A stretch of DNA of 64,000 bases from Bidens hawaiensis (Eukaryota > Streptophyta > Magnoliopsida > Asterales > Asteraceae), in NCBI GenBank assembly GCA_021521415.1, contig JAIQDT010003572.1, positions 186,001-250,000 of the forward strand, given 5' to 3'. The notes under the pieces were generated by a model that saw nothing but the letters and a program-made list of their open reading frames with translations, made no database searches and was not told the DNA's origin. Both the position numbers and the translations under genes were made by a program. Shown here piece after piece: positions 17,209 through 29,541 of the stretch (position 1 is the first letter of the stretch; the number at the start of each line of letters is the position of its first letter).

Positions 17209-18218
17209 ATTAACAATCTCAAACACTCTTGTACCATTGTACCATCCGAATGCAACCAGACCTAAAAACATCTGTGCATACAATGACCATGATACTTAAC
17301 TCTAGCGAGCTTCATTAGTTATGCAACATTTTGCCAAGGTGGGAATGCTAAACAATAATCAACAGCGTTTCGATTTGTAATTTGAACGAGTATAGACGAG
17401 AATGAAAATGTGCTTTTGGCTTGCCATGTTGGATTAATTAGACTTTTTGAATAACAATTTTTGTTATAATCACCGTTTCGTAGTTTATATATCCATCTGA
17501 CGTTTGATGTGAATCATTTTTTTTTTCAATGAAACAAGCATGATCACACATACGCACCTGTACCAAGATCATACTATGTTCATCTTGTCGCATAAACAAT
17601 GTGAATCGTGTAGTTTGTGTTAACAAGAATGACAAACAATCAGCCAAGATAGCCTAACAAGAAGACCAACACAAACTCAATTATTGAAGAATTGTCAAAA
17701 AGGCATCAATGGACAACAACAAACATGTCAAATAAGGTTGGCCTCCTAAAAACATCAAGTTGCACCATGCTCATTCATTCCTAAGGCTTTTAAAACCTTC
17801 ATTTTGGAAATAATACCATATTTGGAAGCCCAAAAAAAAAGATCATGCAAACACACAATGCCCTATAGCCTAAACACACTATGGCCACCTAAATATAGGA
17901 CATACACATTATGCCCACCTAAAGAGTAAAGTTTTTAGCATAACACACAACACACTACACCCACCTGAAACTCTTAGTACTAGATTGGATTTGCTGTCTA
18001 CACAATATGTTGTCTCACTTTGTATAACTACATAACACATGCCAGATATGGATGAAAGAAGATACTAAACGAGACACAAAATTTCAACTCATACACAACA
18101 TAACTTTTTGGATCCCCCTGTTTTGAGGTTCACAAACATAACACAAACACATTATCATGTTGAGTGAGGAATTGTTTTCATTTGCTTGAACAAACACTTT
18201 AAAGTTTTAAGATAAGTT
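17209..18218. repeat. Copy 1 of a ~1-kb tandem duplication
   Basis: This stretch matches 21928-22990 in the same order and direction. Shared landmarks are a CAATCTCA...GTACC...CCGAATG start, a block with CAAATAAGGTTGGCCTCC, a CTTAAGGCTTTTAA-like block and a GGATCCCCCT...TTTTGAGG end. The copies differ by many substitutions and small indels, so the duplication is fairly old. No gene is evident in either copy. A copia element lies between them. Confidence 0.8.
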
Positions 18219-18223
18219 TTAAT

Positions 18224-18390
18224 TATTAGTTGGTAACAAACCGTGAACTTTCCATTTCATGAATAGGTAATATATACACAAGGATACAACAAACTATCCT
18301 CAAAGTTAGGAAAGATAATTACAATTCAAATATACAAAATAATTACATTAATAATACCAAATATATTTGGTTAAATATATTGGTCTAATA
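18224..18390 (-). repeat. 3' LTR of the copia element (167 bp)
   Basis: Unusually short LTR with TATTAG/CTAATA inverted ends. It matches 21776-21922 over about 147 bp with a few differences. Confidence 0.8.
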
Positions 18391-21300
18391 CGCCCCCGCA
18401 GTCGAAGCCGGAGATGGTCGGAGGCAAAGGCTGGATCGGAAGCGATTGAACAACTGTCGTGGTAGACCCTTCGTAAAAAATATCGGCGTATTGAAAATCA
18501 GCTGGAATGTGAAGAACACGAATCGCTCCAATACGAACTTTTTCCCTTACAAAATGGATATCGAGTTCTACGTGTTTTGTCCTTTGATGTTGCACCGGGT
18601 TTTCCGATAAGTAGACTGCTGATACGTTATCACAATATATGAGAGTTGCCTTACGAGTCGGAATGTGTAGTTCTAGTAATAAGTTACGTATCCAACTTGT
18701 TTCGGCTACGGCGTTTGCAACTCCTCTATATTCAGCCTCGACACTTGATCGAGATATGGTCGGTTGAAGTTTTGACGACCAAGAAATAATGTTATCTCCC
18801 AAAAATACACATTAACCGGACGTGGAACACCGTGAGTCCGGGCACCCCCCCCCCAATCCGCATCCGAGTATGCGATAAGCTGTTGTGATCGTGATGGGGT
18901 AATGGATAAACCGTGATTGAGGGTGCCTTTAACGTATCGAAGAACACGTTTTAAAAAATGGAGGTGTGGATCACGAGGCGCATGCATGAACAAACAAATT
19001 TGTTGTACTGCGTATGTTAAATCGGGTCGGGTAAATGTTAGGTATGTAACGCCCCAGCTAGTTATCTGTATTGTGTTCCATCTGGTAGTAAGTTTCCACT
19101 TGTTGCACTTAATTTTGAGGACGTGTCAGGAGTATGTGCGGGTTTACAATCTGACATGTTTGCTCGGTCAAGAATTTCGGAGGCGTATTTGCTTTGTGAG
19201 AGAAATAGACCACCGTCACGGCGTGTAACATTTATCCCGAGAAAATGATGAAGTTGGCCAAGATCGGACATACGAAATTCTCTTGACAAAAGATTAATAA
19301 CATGTCGAAGAAGAGTGTTGTCTGACGCGGTCAAAATTATATCGTCTACATAGAGAAGCATATAGGCAGTTTGAGTTCCCTTTTTATAGACAAATAGTGA
19401 GGTATCACTAATGGTGCTTTTGAACCCGCAGTTGGTGACATATGTGGCAAACCGATCGTACCACGCTCGTGGTGCTTGTTTCAACCCGTAAAGAGATTTG
19501 ATTAGTCGGCATACATGGTTAGGGTGTGTTTGATCTCGGAAGCCCGGGGGTTGAAACATATATACAGTCTCGTTAAGGTTTCCGTGAAGGAAGGCGTTTT
19601 TAACATCTAGCTGGTGGAAAGCCAACCACGTGAGACAGCTAGGCTAAGGACGGTGCGTATCGTTGTAGGTTTGACCACAGGGCTGAACGTCTCGTCACAA
19701 TCTATACCGACTTGTTGACTTTTACCATTGACGACTAGACGTGCTTTATAACATTGAAGGGTACCGTCCGCATGAAATTTATGGCGAAAAAGCCACATGC
19801 ACCTGATTATGTTGGTGTCCGGGGGTCTTGGTACTAATTCCCATGTGTCATTATCCAATAAAGCTCGATATTCCTCATTCATAGCTGCATGCCAGTTTGG
19901 ATCATTAAGGGCTTGGATTGGCGTTTTGGGTATAGGAGAGAGAGGTGGTTCAGTTTGGATGTTAAGGTTAGTGGCAGGCGTGGTTTTGTGATTCCAGATT
20001 TTGATCTAGTGGTCATGGTGTGAGTATGGATAGGTTGTGTAGTGTTTGTTGTATTTGGTTGAGATATGGAATGGGTAGCAGTGGAAGAAGTTTGAGTGGT
20101 AGATGCAGTTTGAATTTGTGATGAGTTGAGTTGGTGGGTTGGGGTTTGGTTGGGATGGTGGATTGTTTGTGAATGATTTTGTTGTGGGACCGTAGGAGGG
20201 CCGGTAGATTGGTCATGGGTTGAAGAGTGGGTGGGGGCTGGTGGAATGTTGGAAGGTGAACTGGTGAATGGTTGATCTGGTGGTATATTTAGGCTTGGTG
20301 TGGGTTGTATATTAATGTGATTGGGTTGGAAAATTAATGGAGATGGATCTGGCTGAAGGAATGTATAGTTGTGAGTTTGTTTGGAATTTTGATCAACATA
20401 CGGAAATGTTGATTCATCGAAAGTGACATGGCGAGAAAACAATACTTTACCCGAGGAGATGTCAAGGCATCGGTATCCCCGAAACTCGGAGTGGTATCCC
20501 AAAAAAAATACATCGGGTTGAACGAGTGGAAAGTTTGTGTGACCGAGTTGATGACATGTTCGGATAACATGCGCAGCCAAATACCCTTAGATGTTCATAA
20601 GATGGGTTTTTGAGATATAGTGCAGCTGTGGGAGTTTGAAATTTTAGAACTTTTGTGGGTAAAATATTGTGTAAGTAGCAAGCGGTATGAAGCGCCTCGA
20701 CCCAAAATGTCGGTGGTAGGGAGGCATGGGTTAAGAGAGTGAGCATGATCGCGTTAAGGCGTTGAATCATGCGTTCTGATTTTCCGTTTTGTTGGGATGT
20801 TTGTGGACACGAAAACCGAAATTGTAACCCGTTAGAATTTGCAAAAGATTTAAATGAGTGATTGTCAAATTCTCTACCTAGATCGCATTGGAAAGATTTT
20901 ATGACAATGCTAAATTAAGTTTTAATATAGGTATGAAAATTTGCAAACTTGACGAATGTTTCAGATTTAAATTTGAGAGGATATACCCATGTGTATTGTG
21001 TGAAATCATCGACAAGAACCATATAGTATTTATAACCAGTTTTGCTCAAAATGGGTGAGGTCCACAAATCACAATGAACAATGTCAAAAGGTAAAACAGT
21101 ACTAGAATTGGAATTAGAAAATGGCAAACGTTTGTGCTTTGACAATTGGCAAGAATTGCAAACAGTAGTCTTCGCACGTTTATTACACGCAATAATTTTA
21201 TTGGAAACTAAAAAATCAAAAACCGAAAGACCGGGGTGGCCCAAGCGATCATGCCACGGGTCTTGTGAAATGGAAGCAAATGCAACTGGTTCTTTAGGTG

Positions 21301-21814
21301 GTGTGACCGGGTAGGTGAGCGGGTAAAGACGACTTGAACTATTGTGACGAGAGATTATCTTCCCACTCGGGTACTCCTTCACAGAAAAACCATAAGGGTC
21401 AAAATCAACAGATATATAATTATCAATAGTAAACTTACAAACCGAGATAAGGTTTTTGATTATATTGTGTGTATAAAGGACATCTTTTAGGTGAAGGGGT
21501 CGGTTTTGGTATGGTAGGGTGGCGTGTCCTGATCCAAGGACGGGCATGCGTGCACCATTACCTACAAAAATCGAGCCAATAGGACAAGAAGACATAGGAT
21601 TAGTAATTTTACCTTGGTCACTTGTGAGATGGTCCGATGCACCCGAATCCATGAACCACGGTGCTTCGTCATTGTTAATGTTCATGGCTTGTAATGCTTC
21701 ACCAATCTGTGTGGGTTGAAGTGGATCAAATTCATCAATGTGGGCCTGAGCAGCTGATGTGGCAGGTGGATTACCGTGAACTTTCCATTCCATGAATAGG
21801 TAATATATACACAA
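18371..21814 (-). pseudogene. Copia pol remnant: protease, integrase, RT, RNase H
   Basis: Read right to left: aspartic protease (DSGASDH, about 21650), the GAG-pre-integrase HDRLGHPG block (about 21230), integrase core (about 20770-21060), RT with the Copia ALVV-type start (about 19600-19880) and YVDD (about 19330), and RNase H (about 18400-18950). Frame changes and stops break it into at least five pieces (edges near 20915, 20580, 19880, 19610, 19060 and 18800). A C-run near 18847-18854 sits at one break. In an intact element these domains form one polyprotein. Gag is absent. The gene cannot be functional as it stands. Confidence 0.9.
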
Positions 21815-21922
21815 GGATACAACAAACTATCCTCAAAGTAGGAAAGATAAATACAATTCAAATATACAAAATAATTAAATTAATAATACCAAATATATTT
21901 GGTTAAATATATTGGTCTAATA
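21776..21922 (-). repeat. 5' LTR of the copia element, inner end missing
   Basis: Direct repeat of 18224-18390. The inner ~20 bp and the expected primer-binding site are replaced by a direct join to protease-proximal coding sequence, so a deletion removed them together with gag. Confidence 0.75.
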
Positions 21923-21927
21923 TTAAT

Positions 21928-22990
21928 AAGCAATCTCAGATACCCATGTACCGTCCGAATGTACCCAGGCCAAAAACATGTGCGTACAAATGGCTACATT
22001 ATTACAAGTTTCGGTCAACATGCTTCATCTGTGACATAACCTTGTGGTAAAACGGGTATGTTGAAAAAAAAAATACAAAAATGTTTTTCTATTTATATTT
22101 TTTACTAAGTATGGATGAGGATGATGGTGTGCTTTTGGCTTCTTGTGTTGGGAGTCATTTATCATTCACAAAATACCTTTTAAACTCATTCGAACTTTTG
22201 AAGAACAAAATCTGTTATAATCAGTGTCGTTATATCCATTCGATGCCTCTATTATAGGCATTCGTCATATATCATATGTTAGCAGAACAAATCAACCAAT
22301 CTTGTTACCATCATCGTCTTTTACACTAGCGCACATTTACATATTTTGTACAAGAGTATCCGAAAACCAAGATCTAGCTATGTTCATCATATCCTATAAA
22401 TGAATCGATAAATTTTCATTCTAGGAAACTAGTTTGTTACAAATAATCAAGAATAATGGCGAACATCGAGGCAAGATGCCTAGGCTAACTTTAGGACAAG
22501 CACTACTCCAATGATTGAAGAATTGTCAAAAGGGTATCAATGGACTACAACAAACATGTCAAATAAGGTTGGCCTCCCAAAAACATCAAGTTACACCATG
22601 ATCATACATTCTTAAGGCTTTTAAGAACCTCCTTTCAGAAACAATACCATGTTTGGAAGCCACAATATGCATTATAGAACAAACACAATGGCCACCAAAA
22701 TATCTTGATATAGCACAAGCAAAATGCCCACCTAAAAATCTTGACATAGGTAAAGATCTTGAAATAGCACACACACACTATCCATCTAAAGATCTTCATC
22801 TCACTTTATAAGTTACATTACATATTGTCAGCACCAATATGTCGTCGCACTTTGTATCATACATTACTACCATACAAGTCATACGTAGACGAAACATACT
22901 AAACGAGTCAACGAGACACAAAATCTTAACTCTTACACAATATAACAACCTTTAGGATCCCCCTATTTTGAGGGTCACAATTCATAACAT
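21928..22990. repeat. Copy 2 of the ~1-kb tandem duplication
   Basis: Partner of 17209-18218, in the same orientation, starting just beyond the copia element and ending about 150 bp before the RALF stop codon. No coding sequence is recognised. Confidence 0.8.
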
Positions 22991-23139
22991 AACACAAACA
23001 CATTATACATTCACCTTAGAAACCAAATTAACCTACACTTGATCATACCAAAATGACAACATAACATAAATGACCACCTAAGTTAGTCTCAAAACAAGAA
23101 CCATGGACACCTCAAATCCAACCAAGATTAAGACTTTTA

Positions 23140-23505
23140 TCATGTGTTCATAGCATCTCTAGCACATCTAGTGATAACCTCACACCCTCTATTATAAGGA
23201 CCAGCAACCCCTTTACCATTACAGTTATAATATGAAGCACCAGGTGTACCACAAGGCACAAGATCCCTCTTCAATGTCTCATAACTTATATACTTCTTCT
23301 CCATCATCAACACTCTCCTGCTGCTTTCAGACTCCATCATTTCATCCTCTGAATACTCACCTATCTTCCCACTGCAAACCCTCTTCAAGATTGGATCAAG
23401 TTCATTGCTTTTCACCAAATCTGGGCTCAAGATTGAAACCCCAGATGAAATTATCAAGTGGGTGTGTAAGATTAACAAGAAAAATGGTAAAAAGATGGAT
23501 TTCAT
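23140..23505 (-). CDS. RALF: RALF-type secreted peptide precursor, 121 aa
   Basis: RALF peptides are secreted signals that bind CrRLK1L receptor kinases such as FERONIA with LLG co-receptors, raise apoplastic pH and restrict growth. The Met at 23505 is chosen because it opens directly into a hydrophobic signal peptide (about residues 1-22); an in-frame Met 90 bp upstream would spoil it. A dibasic RRVL (63-66) fits site-1 protease processing, and the YISY receptor motif is at 72-75. Four cysteines of the mature domain are at 85, 95, 108 and 114. The gene has a single exon, and a TATA-like TTTATATGG lies about 120 bp upstream. Its place next to SAHH suggests the orthologue of Arabidopsis RALFL31 (At4g13950); this is inferred from position and from memory. 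Confidence 0.95.
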   Translation of the reverse strand: MKSIFLPFFLLILHTHLIISSGVSILSPDLVKSNELDPILKRVCSGKIGEYSEDEMMESESSRRVLMMEKKYISYETLKRDLVPCGTPGASYYNCNGKGVAGPYNRGCEVITRCARDAMNT

Positions 23506-23832
23506 TTGGGTTTTTTGAGAGGATTTTGTATGCAATCTGGGAGGTTTTTTAGGAGGGTTAAATGAAGGGTATTGATGGTTCAAAGGGTCTCTCACCTACT
23601 ACCAAATAGAGGGCTGGATCCCATATAAACACAAATCTTATATTCTGTTACTAGTGATGGATTCATGATTTTGAAGATAACATTTTTGGAATTATGGTTT
23701 TAATGAGAAAAAATAGAAGTTGTTTATAACTTTATACTTTACTTAATATATATAAAGTTTCAAAATTATATATTTTAAAGTGGAGGTAAATAATATATTT
23801 TTATCCACGTAGACAAAAACCAAAAATTGTTA

Positions 23833-24258
23833 GGTAGTGTTTGGTACGTAAAAATGAGAGATGTAATGAAATAGATTATAATGATATGAAATGAAATGAA
23901 ATTACCTCTTTGATTTTCATTATATTCCCCTTTTAAAACACCACAAATTCATTTCATATGTTTTTTTTCACTATACATCTCCACCACCACGACCGCTTAC
24001 CATCGCCACCGCTGCCCTCCCCACCACCAACCATCGTCACCATCTCCAACCACCATCAATGCCCACCACTGCCACCTACAACCACCGCCATCACCACACA
24101 CTACCGTTTTTATTTTATTTCTTTGTCTTTTCCTCCCAACCAAACAATTCAAAGTAATGATTCATTCTGTTCTACACGATAACCAAACATTTCAATGAAA
24201 TGGTAATGATTCATTTCATGGGCAATGTTCATTCCATTACTCAATCGCAAACACACTC
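23833..24258. mobile_element. MITE (426 bp), Tourist/Harbinger-like, TSD TTA
   Basis: TTA triplets (23830-23832 and 24259-24261) flank imperfect terminal inverted repeats GGTAGTGTTTGG / CAAACACACTC. The interior has ATTTCATT/AATGAAAT inverted words near both ends and a CCACCACC-rich centre. No transposase is present. It lies 327 bp upstream of the RALF start codon, within its likely promoter. Confidence 0.75.
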
Positions 24259-24261
24259 TTA

Positions 24262-26206
24262 AATTGTATCGAAGACTAAGTAAGATTGTGCTAATAAAAC
24301 AGTTAGATTGATTCCATTCGCAAATTTTTGGAACCGAAAACTCAATTCAGTTTAAAATTGAGCCGAAAAATGAATATGAAATTCAGTTAGGTTATAAATT
24401 CGGTTTAGGTTAGATTTTTATACAATCGATTTGAAAACAAATTATTGAACACCACGAATACATTCCTAGCCTTCCACGGTAGCTTCACAAAATAAAGTTA
24501 TATGTTTCGATGAAAAATTTTGAGACCATTACACAATAATAATATTAGAGAAAGATGGGGCTATTCTCCACAAATAAGTTTTGTTATCAAGTTCGGAACT
24601 CAACGGTGGATGTCTCGGCTACGGAATGGAAAAAGTGGGTAGGTCAATCTTTTTGGATGAAAGACGGAAATGAATAAAATTACAAAACTTTAGATGCCCC
24701 TTTTAAAAGAAACGTTGTCAACGAAATCAGTTGATGCCCATTATGTGAGCAACATAATTAGCGGACCATATATTAATCTCTTGCTACGTCGCATCGGTGA
24801 TTTAGCATTTTATTAGTAGTTAGTGCGGACTATCTCTGGTGTACGCCTGTGAGATCTGTGATCTTCTCAAAATCAAACTCGATAGTGTGGATCAATTAAA
24901 TTCGGTACTCACCTTTTGAGAATTTGGGTACTGGTATCGAGCCGCACCAGTATCATACCGAGTATTTTCTGTACCAGTTCTGGTATAGATATTTAAAACA
25001 ACAAAAATACATGTTATCTTTTAAATTATTTTTTGAATATATTTCTACAATAATATCTAATAAGGTTACAATAATATCTAATAAGGTTATGATTGGGTTG
25101 GGCATGATATCTTTGAAGTGAAGCATGATGTTGGTAATGGTAAATCAAAGGATGGCACTTCATTTCTTCAACTAGTGGGAGATAATAATGATAAGGTCAT
25201 GTAACATCATATCGTATGAACGTAGAAATTTGCGAATGCCGTTAATTGGAACATATACTATTTGGATCGCAATAAAGTATGTCACTCTCTCAAGTTATTG
25301 GAAAAGAATCATAAAGTAATCATTAAGTTTTAGATAAATTTCTTATGGGATTGTATCATTATCAATCACGCAAATAATCGAGATGACAAATTGGTTGAAT
25401 CGATCGGGTTTGACCAGGATCAAATTGGGTTAACCTAGATGAAATGTACAAAACCGGGTATTGGGCATCACTAGTTCCTGCTACGGTCAGGATGGTAAAA
25501 AATCGGATAGGGTTCAAAACCGGTTATAAATAAAAAAACACAACCATATGTAACCATGTAATGTGGGGTAGGGCATGATACCGATTACCGAGTACTAGAA
25601 ACCACTTTTGTAATATTTTGTTTTTAAACTTCCAACATTGAAATTTGCTTTAATCTTGTAAAAAAATAACTAAAATAAATTACTTTAAAATGAAGTTAAA
25701 ATGGTAAAATCAAAACTGGCAAGAAATGGTGTTCTATCGGTTAAAAAAATAACTAGAAATCTTCCCCCTATGTTAATAACCGCTTATAACAAGTTTCGGG
25801 TCGGGTACAAAATCATATATTGAAAGTAACTGAGTATGTAATTAGGTATTGTGAGAACTGGTTTCGGGTTGGGGTTTTCGGCCAAATTCTATACCCTACG
25901 GGTATGTTTGGGTATAAAAGTAGATATAATGCTCTGGTTTCGGGACCTTTGGTTGGGTTCAAGTCCATGCACGGTTTTCCTATTCATATTGGGGGCTAGC
26001 TAGAAATTTTTTCTTACGGGTTCGGATAATTTCGAGAAATGAACGACTGATTGTCTGTCACTTAAGTTTGGGTTTTATATGGATTCGATGTCGAAATTTC
26101 TACGGATGGAATGTCAAAATACACAAATATATAACACTAAAAAATAATTTGTGCGAGTTTGGCCATACCCGTTCCTCAAAAGCTGTCCTCACGGCTATGT
26201 CCCATG
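24262..26206. other. Repeat-derived intergenic DNA, no gene seen
   Basis: AT-rich with scattered degenerate blocks (GGTACTGGTAT words near 24920-24980 and GGTCGGGTACAAAATC-like words near 25800-25920) typical of old transposon debris. A 20-bp tandem pair with AATATCTAATAAGGTTA lies near 25050-25090. No supportable frame. Confidence 0.5.
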
Positions 26207-27689
26207 GGTTAAGCCAGTGGCGGATCCAGAGAATAATTTCAGGGGTAGCGTAAAAAAATTTAATCGTCCGTTAAGAAATTTTTTTACCGGTTTCGCGTTA
26301 AACGGGTTTTGATTACGCGTTTCGCGTGTAACGGAGCCTAGTATAGCGTTTTGCTCATACAGGTGTTTGGTTACGCGTTTGGCGTGTCTCAGGCCCTACT
26401 TCGTGCTACAAGCATACCGACGCCCGATTAACCCAAACTTGTTTACTTAATGATAGTGTAAAATTATTCAAACTTATTAAATATTAATACAACTAGGTTA
26501 GTTACCCGTGTAGCACACGGGTTAAAATAAATAAATTTATTTAAATAATAACATAATGTAAAATACAAAAAATATTTTCAATAAATATAAAGATATATTA
26601 TATGGTAGAATAAATTACACAATACATAATATGGAAATAAAAAGTTGTTACAAAATTCATAAATTTTAAAATATTTCTTTGTACACAATATTTGTAATTT
26701 TATTTGTAACTTTATTTTATATATCAAAACTTAGTAGTTTCACATTGTTTTTGCTTAAAACTCTAAATAATCCAACACATAACTGACCATAAACTAAATA
26801 AATTGCCTAAAGATTGAATTTAGTTTTTATTAATCGTCATTGCAAAACGAAAATAAAGTGAAATTTCATTCTTTGAAATTGATTATTTTATCTAAAGGTG
26901 TATGATTTTTTTTACGAATAAAAGTATGTGTTCCAATATTAATTTTGGATATGATTTCGGCTTTTATAGCACGACTATCATATTGTATTTTCATATGTAG
27001 TTTAGTTTCATTGCATAGACCAATTTTCTAGTTTTTTTTTTTATTTTAAGTAACATCACTTCAACATCGGCTTTAGGATTAATCTATGACTTGACAACCT
27101 TAGATTTGAGGCCATTTAAAACATCATAAAACTAATACTTTCTTGTAACATATCATTTTACTGAAAAATGGTAATATTTTCATCTCCCGGACACATGGAT
27201 AACAAACGTTTGCTAATTTTTTTGTACGACCTCATTTTTTTGGTGCAAGTACAACTCATTCACTAAAAAATTCTATATTTTTGAAAACTTCAATAATAGA
27301 AGGATATACAAAGTCAATTTTTCATCTGATTAACAGTGTGCTAATGTCTAACATTTGTATGCCAAAGATAAGAAGTTGTCTTATCTACCTGAAAACCAAA
27401 ACATGTAGTCTAGTGTTTATATATATATTTTTAATTTTTATGATGATGAACTTAACATAAACGATGAGTTGATTAAATAATCAATTAAAAAATGAAGTTG
27501 TAAATGGTTAATTTTTAAACCAACCCGTGACCGAACTCGTTCTAATCATAAACTGTTTTAACCTTAACCATGTTTGATACATTAATCAGTTAAAAAACCG
27601 GCTCATTTAAACTAACATAAACACTGAATTTGTCTTTTAAGGTTTTGAAAGAAAAAACTTGAAATTTAGTGAACAGTCATATATATTTA

Positions 27690-29541
27690 GACCATGTGTA
27701 GTCATAAAGCTCCACTACTAGGGGTTATGCGTCACGTGGCGCCCAGTCAGAGTTATGGTTTTGTACAAAAACAGGCTGTAGTCATAACTCTCCACCCCCA
27801 GGCATTATGCGCCATGTGGCGCCCAGTCATTATTAATTTTATTTGTTTTTTTAAATACTAAATCATTTAAATAAATTAACATAAAATTAAAAATTACATT
27901 AAACTTCCAAATAAAAAATACATTAAACTAAATTAAAAAAAAAATACATCAAATTAAAATAAAAAAACATAAATAATACTAATAAAACTAAAACTCATTT
28001 ATATTTTTCTAAAATTTTCGCTCATCGAGCGGCTTTTAGAGATTGGACTATCGGGTCGTCTTCGGATAGCTCGTTTGATAAACACTCGATGTCTTTGTCT
28101 ATCTCATTCCTTCGAAGTAGGTCGACGGCGTCCAAATTTACTTGAAGTCGTTGGGTTCCAAGTTGGTGTAAATCTTGGAATCGAGAGTTCATTAATTAGA
28201 ATTGGCTTTCCAATTCGGGATTCGAACCCGTTGCCGACGACGAACCGGCCCCTTTCCCCTTTCCTTTGCCTTTGGTTCTTCTACCCCCAGGCCGAGGCAT
28301 GTCGGTAGTATTCACGGGGTCATTATCGCTTAAGTTGAAGTTTCGAGCGTCGGAACTGGGCGTGTCTGGATCAACCGAAGACGATGTTTTAGACTTTTTT
28401 TTTACTCGGGCCACCGTCGTTCGGCTTCGACACCCAACACCAAGCCCCATTTTGGGTGAAACCTCAATAGGTCTTTCCAAATGCCAAAGTAGTTGAAGGT
28501 CCCGCCGACCTTATGTTGAAACTCAACCAACGCGTTATCCATGACTTCCGCGTCCGAGACACCGCTACTCCTAATTCGATTCATCTGAGAGAAAACCGTA
28601 TGGAAAGCCATGCATTTAGTGTTTATGTCGCCCCATTTCGACAGTAACGAATCTTTTTCTCGATGCGAGTCCCCGCTAAGGTTGTGAAACCTCTCTATAA
28701 TTTTGTGCCAAAATACCCCCGTTTTTTGATAGTTCGCTAAAAAAATAAAAACATTACAATTTTAATGTTTGTTATAAGAAATTTAAAAAAATATATATGC
28801 ATGTTAAAAACCTACCGCATTTGGCATCTTCCGATATCTGGCACCAAGCACGAGCACATAGTACGCACTCGTCGGGACTCCACTGGATCACCGTCTTTCT
28901 AACCCGAGGTTCCCCGGCGGGCTTCTTTGCGTGTTTTTTCGAACGTCTGCGTTGGCTCGAACCGCCTACGGTCTCCAGGACGGGTTGTGTCTCCGGCACG
29001 AACTCGACCTCGGGTTGGGTCTCCGGGGCGGGTTGGGAACCCGAACCGGCAAAAATGTTCGCCGTCGGGTTTTGAAAACCGGGCACCGCATTTGGCATAC
29101 CGTTTTGTAGATATGCAATGTACGCGACCATTTGCGGGACGGGTACGGTTGGCGTCGGGGCGGTAGATTGGTTCGGTTGTGGATTTTGGTTGGGTTGACG
29201 GGCATATTGACCGAAACCGAGAATATTTTGGTTGTTGTTTGGAAACATGATGGTAGAAATATTAGTGTAAAAGATATAAATATTTGTGTAAATTGGTATA
29301 GATTGGAAGGAATGTGTTAAAAAATATGAGTTTGGTTTGTTTATATAGTATAAATATAATTAATATAATTTTTTTTTAAAAAGCCCAACGGCTCCAAGAC
29401 CAACGGTTTTTTTTGGATCTGCGTACCATTCTCCGCGTTTTAGATACAACGCACAAAAAAAAATAATCAACATAACGCGGGGGGGGGGGGGGGGGTGTAC
29501 CCCCCGCGTTTTCACCAAAACGTTGGCCACTACACCTGGTC
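27690..29541 (-). mobile_element. PIF/Harbinger element B (1852 bp), Myb-like gene only, TSD TTA
   Basis: Ends GACCATGTGTAG and CTACACCTGGTC are inverted repeats flanked by TTA on both sides (27687-27689 and 29542-29544). The ends and the doubled subterminal unit match element A (3794-7822), so one transposase could recognise both. The only gene is a Myb-like ORF1 on the minus strand. A 17-base G run lies at 29479-29495, near the promoter-side terminus. Confidence 0.92.
28075..29248 (-). pseudogene. Myb/SANT-like Harbinger ORF1 with intron and frame break
   Basis: Starts at the Met at 29248 with a Gln/Asn/Pro-rich N-terminus. A PETQP repeat, a basic SQRRRSKKHAKK stretch and the first Myb-like helix around WSPDECVLCARAW follow. 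A short intron (about 28738-28816, donor GGTAGGT) splits the domain. The second exon carries the rest of the helix bundle (VFWHKI, KWGDIN) and reaches a stop near 28402. The Ser/Asp-rich and Lys/Gly-rich tail continues in another frame to about 28200, so one frameshift is present. It is of the same protein family as the gene at 8601-9902. Its expected role is DNA binding at element ends in partnership with a HARBI1-like transposase. Confidence 0.7.

Larger units (their letters stand above)
18224..21922 (-). mobile_element. Degenerate Ty1/copia element with TATTAG...CTAATA ends, TSD TTAAT
   Basis: A minus-strand copia element with gene order protease, integrase, RT, RNase H. It is flanked by TTAAT on both sides (18219-18223 and 21923-21927). 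Its LTRs begin TATTAG and end CTAATA instead of TG...CA. The 3' LTR (18224-18390) is preceded on the minus strand by a GGGGG-rich polypurine tract (about 18391-18402). The 5' LTR (about 21776-21922) is cut on its inner side, and no primer-binding site or gag remains. The coding part starts straight at the protease. Confidence 0.85.

Noticed and set aside
23506..23595. N-terminal extension of the RALF frame to an upstream Met
   Set aside because: It would put 30 polar residues before the signal peptide; the Met at 23505 gives the family's usual start.
23958..24182. 74-codon Pro/His-rich frame at 23958
   Set aside because: It lies inside a MITE and is built from CCACCA repeats.
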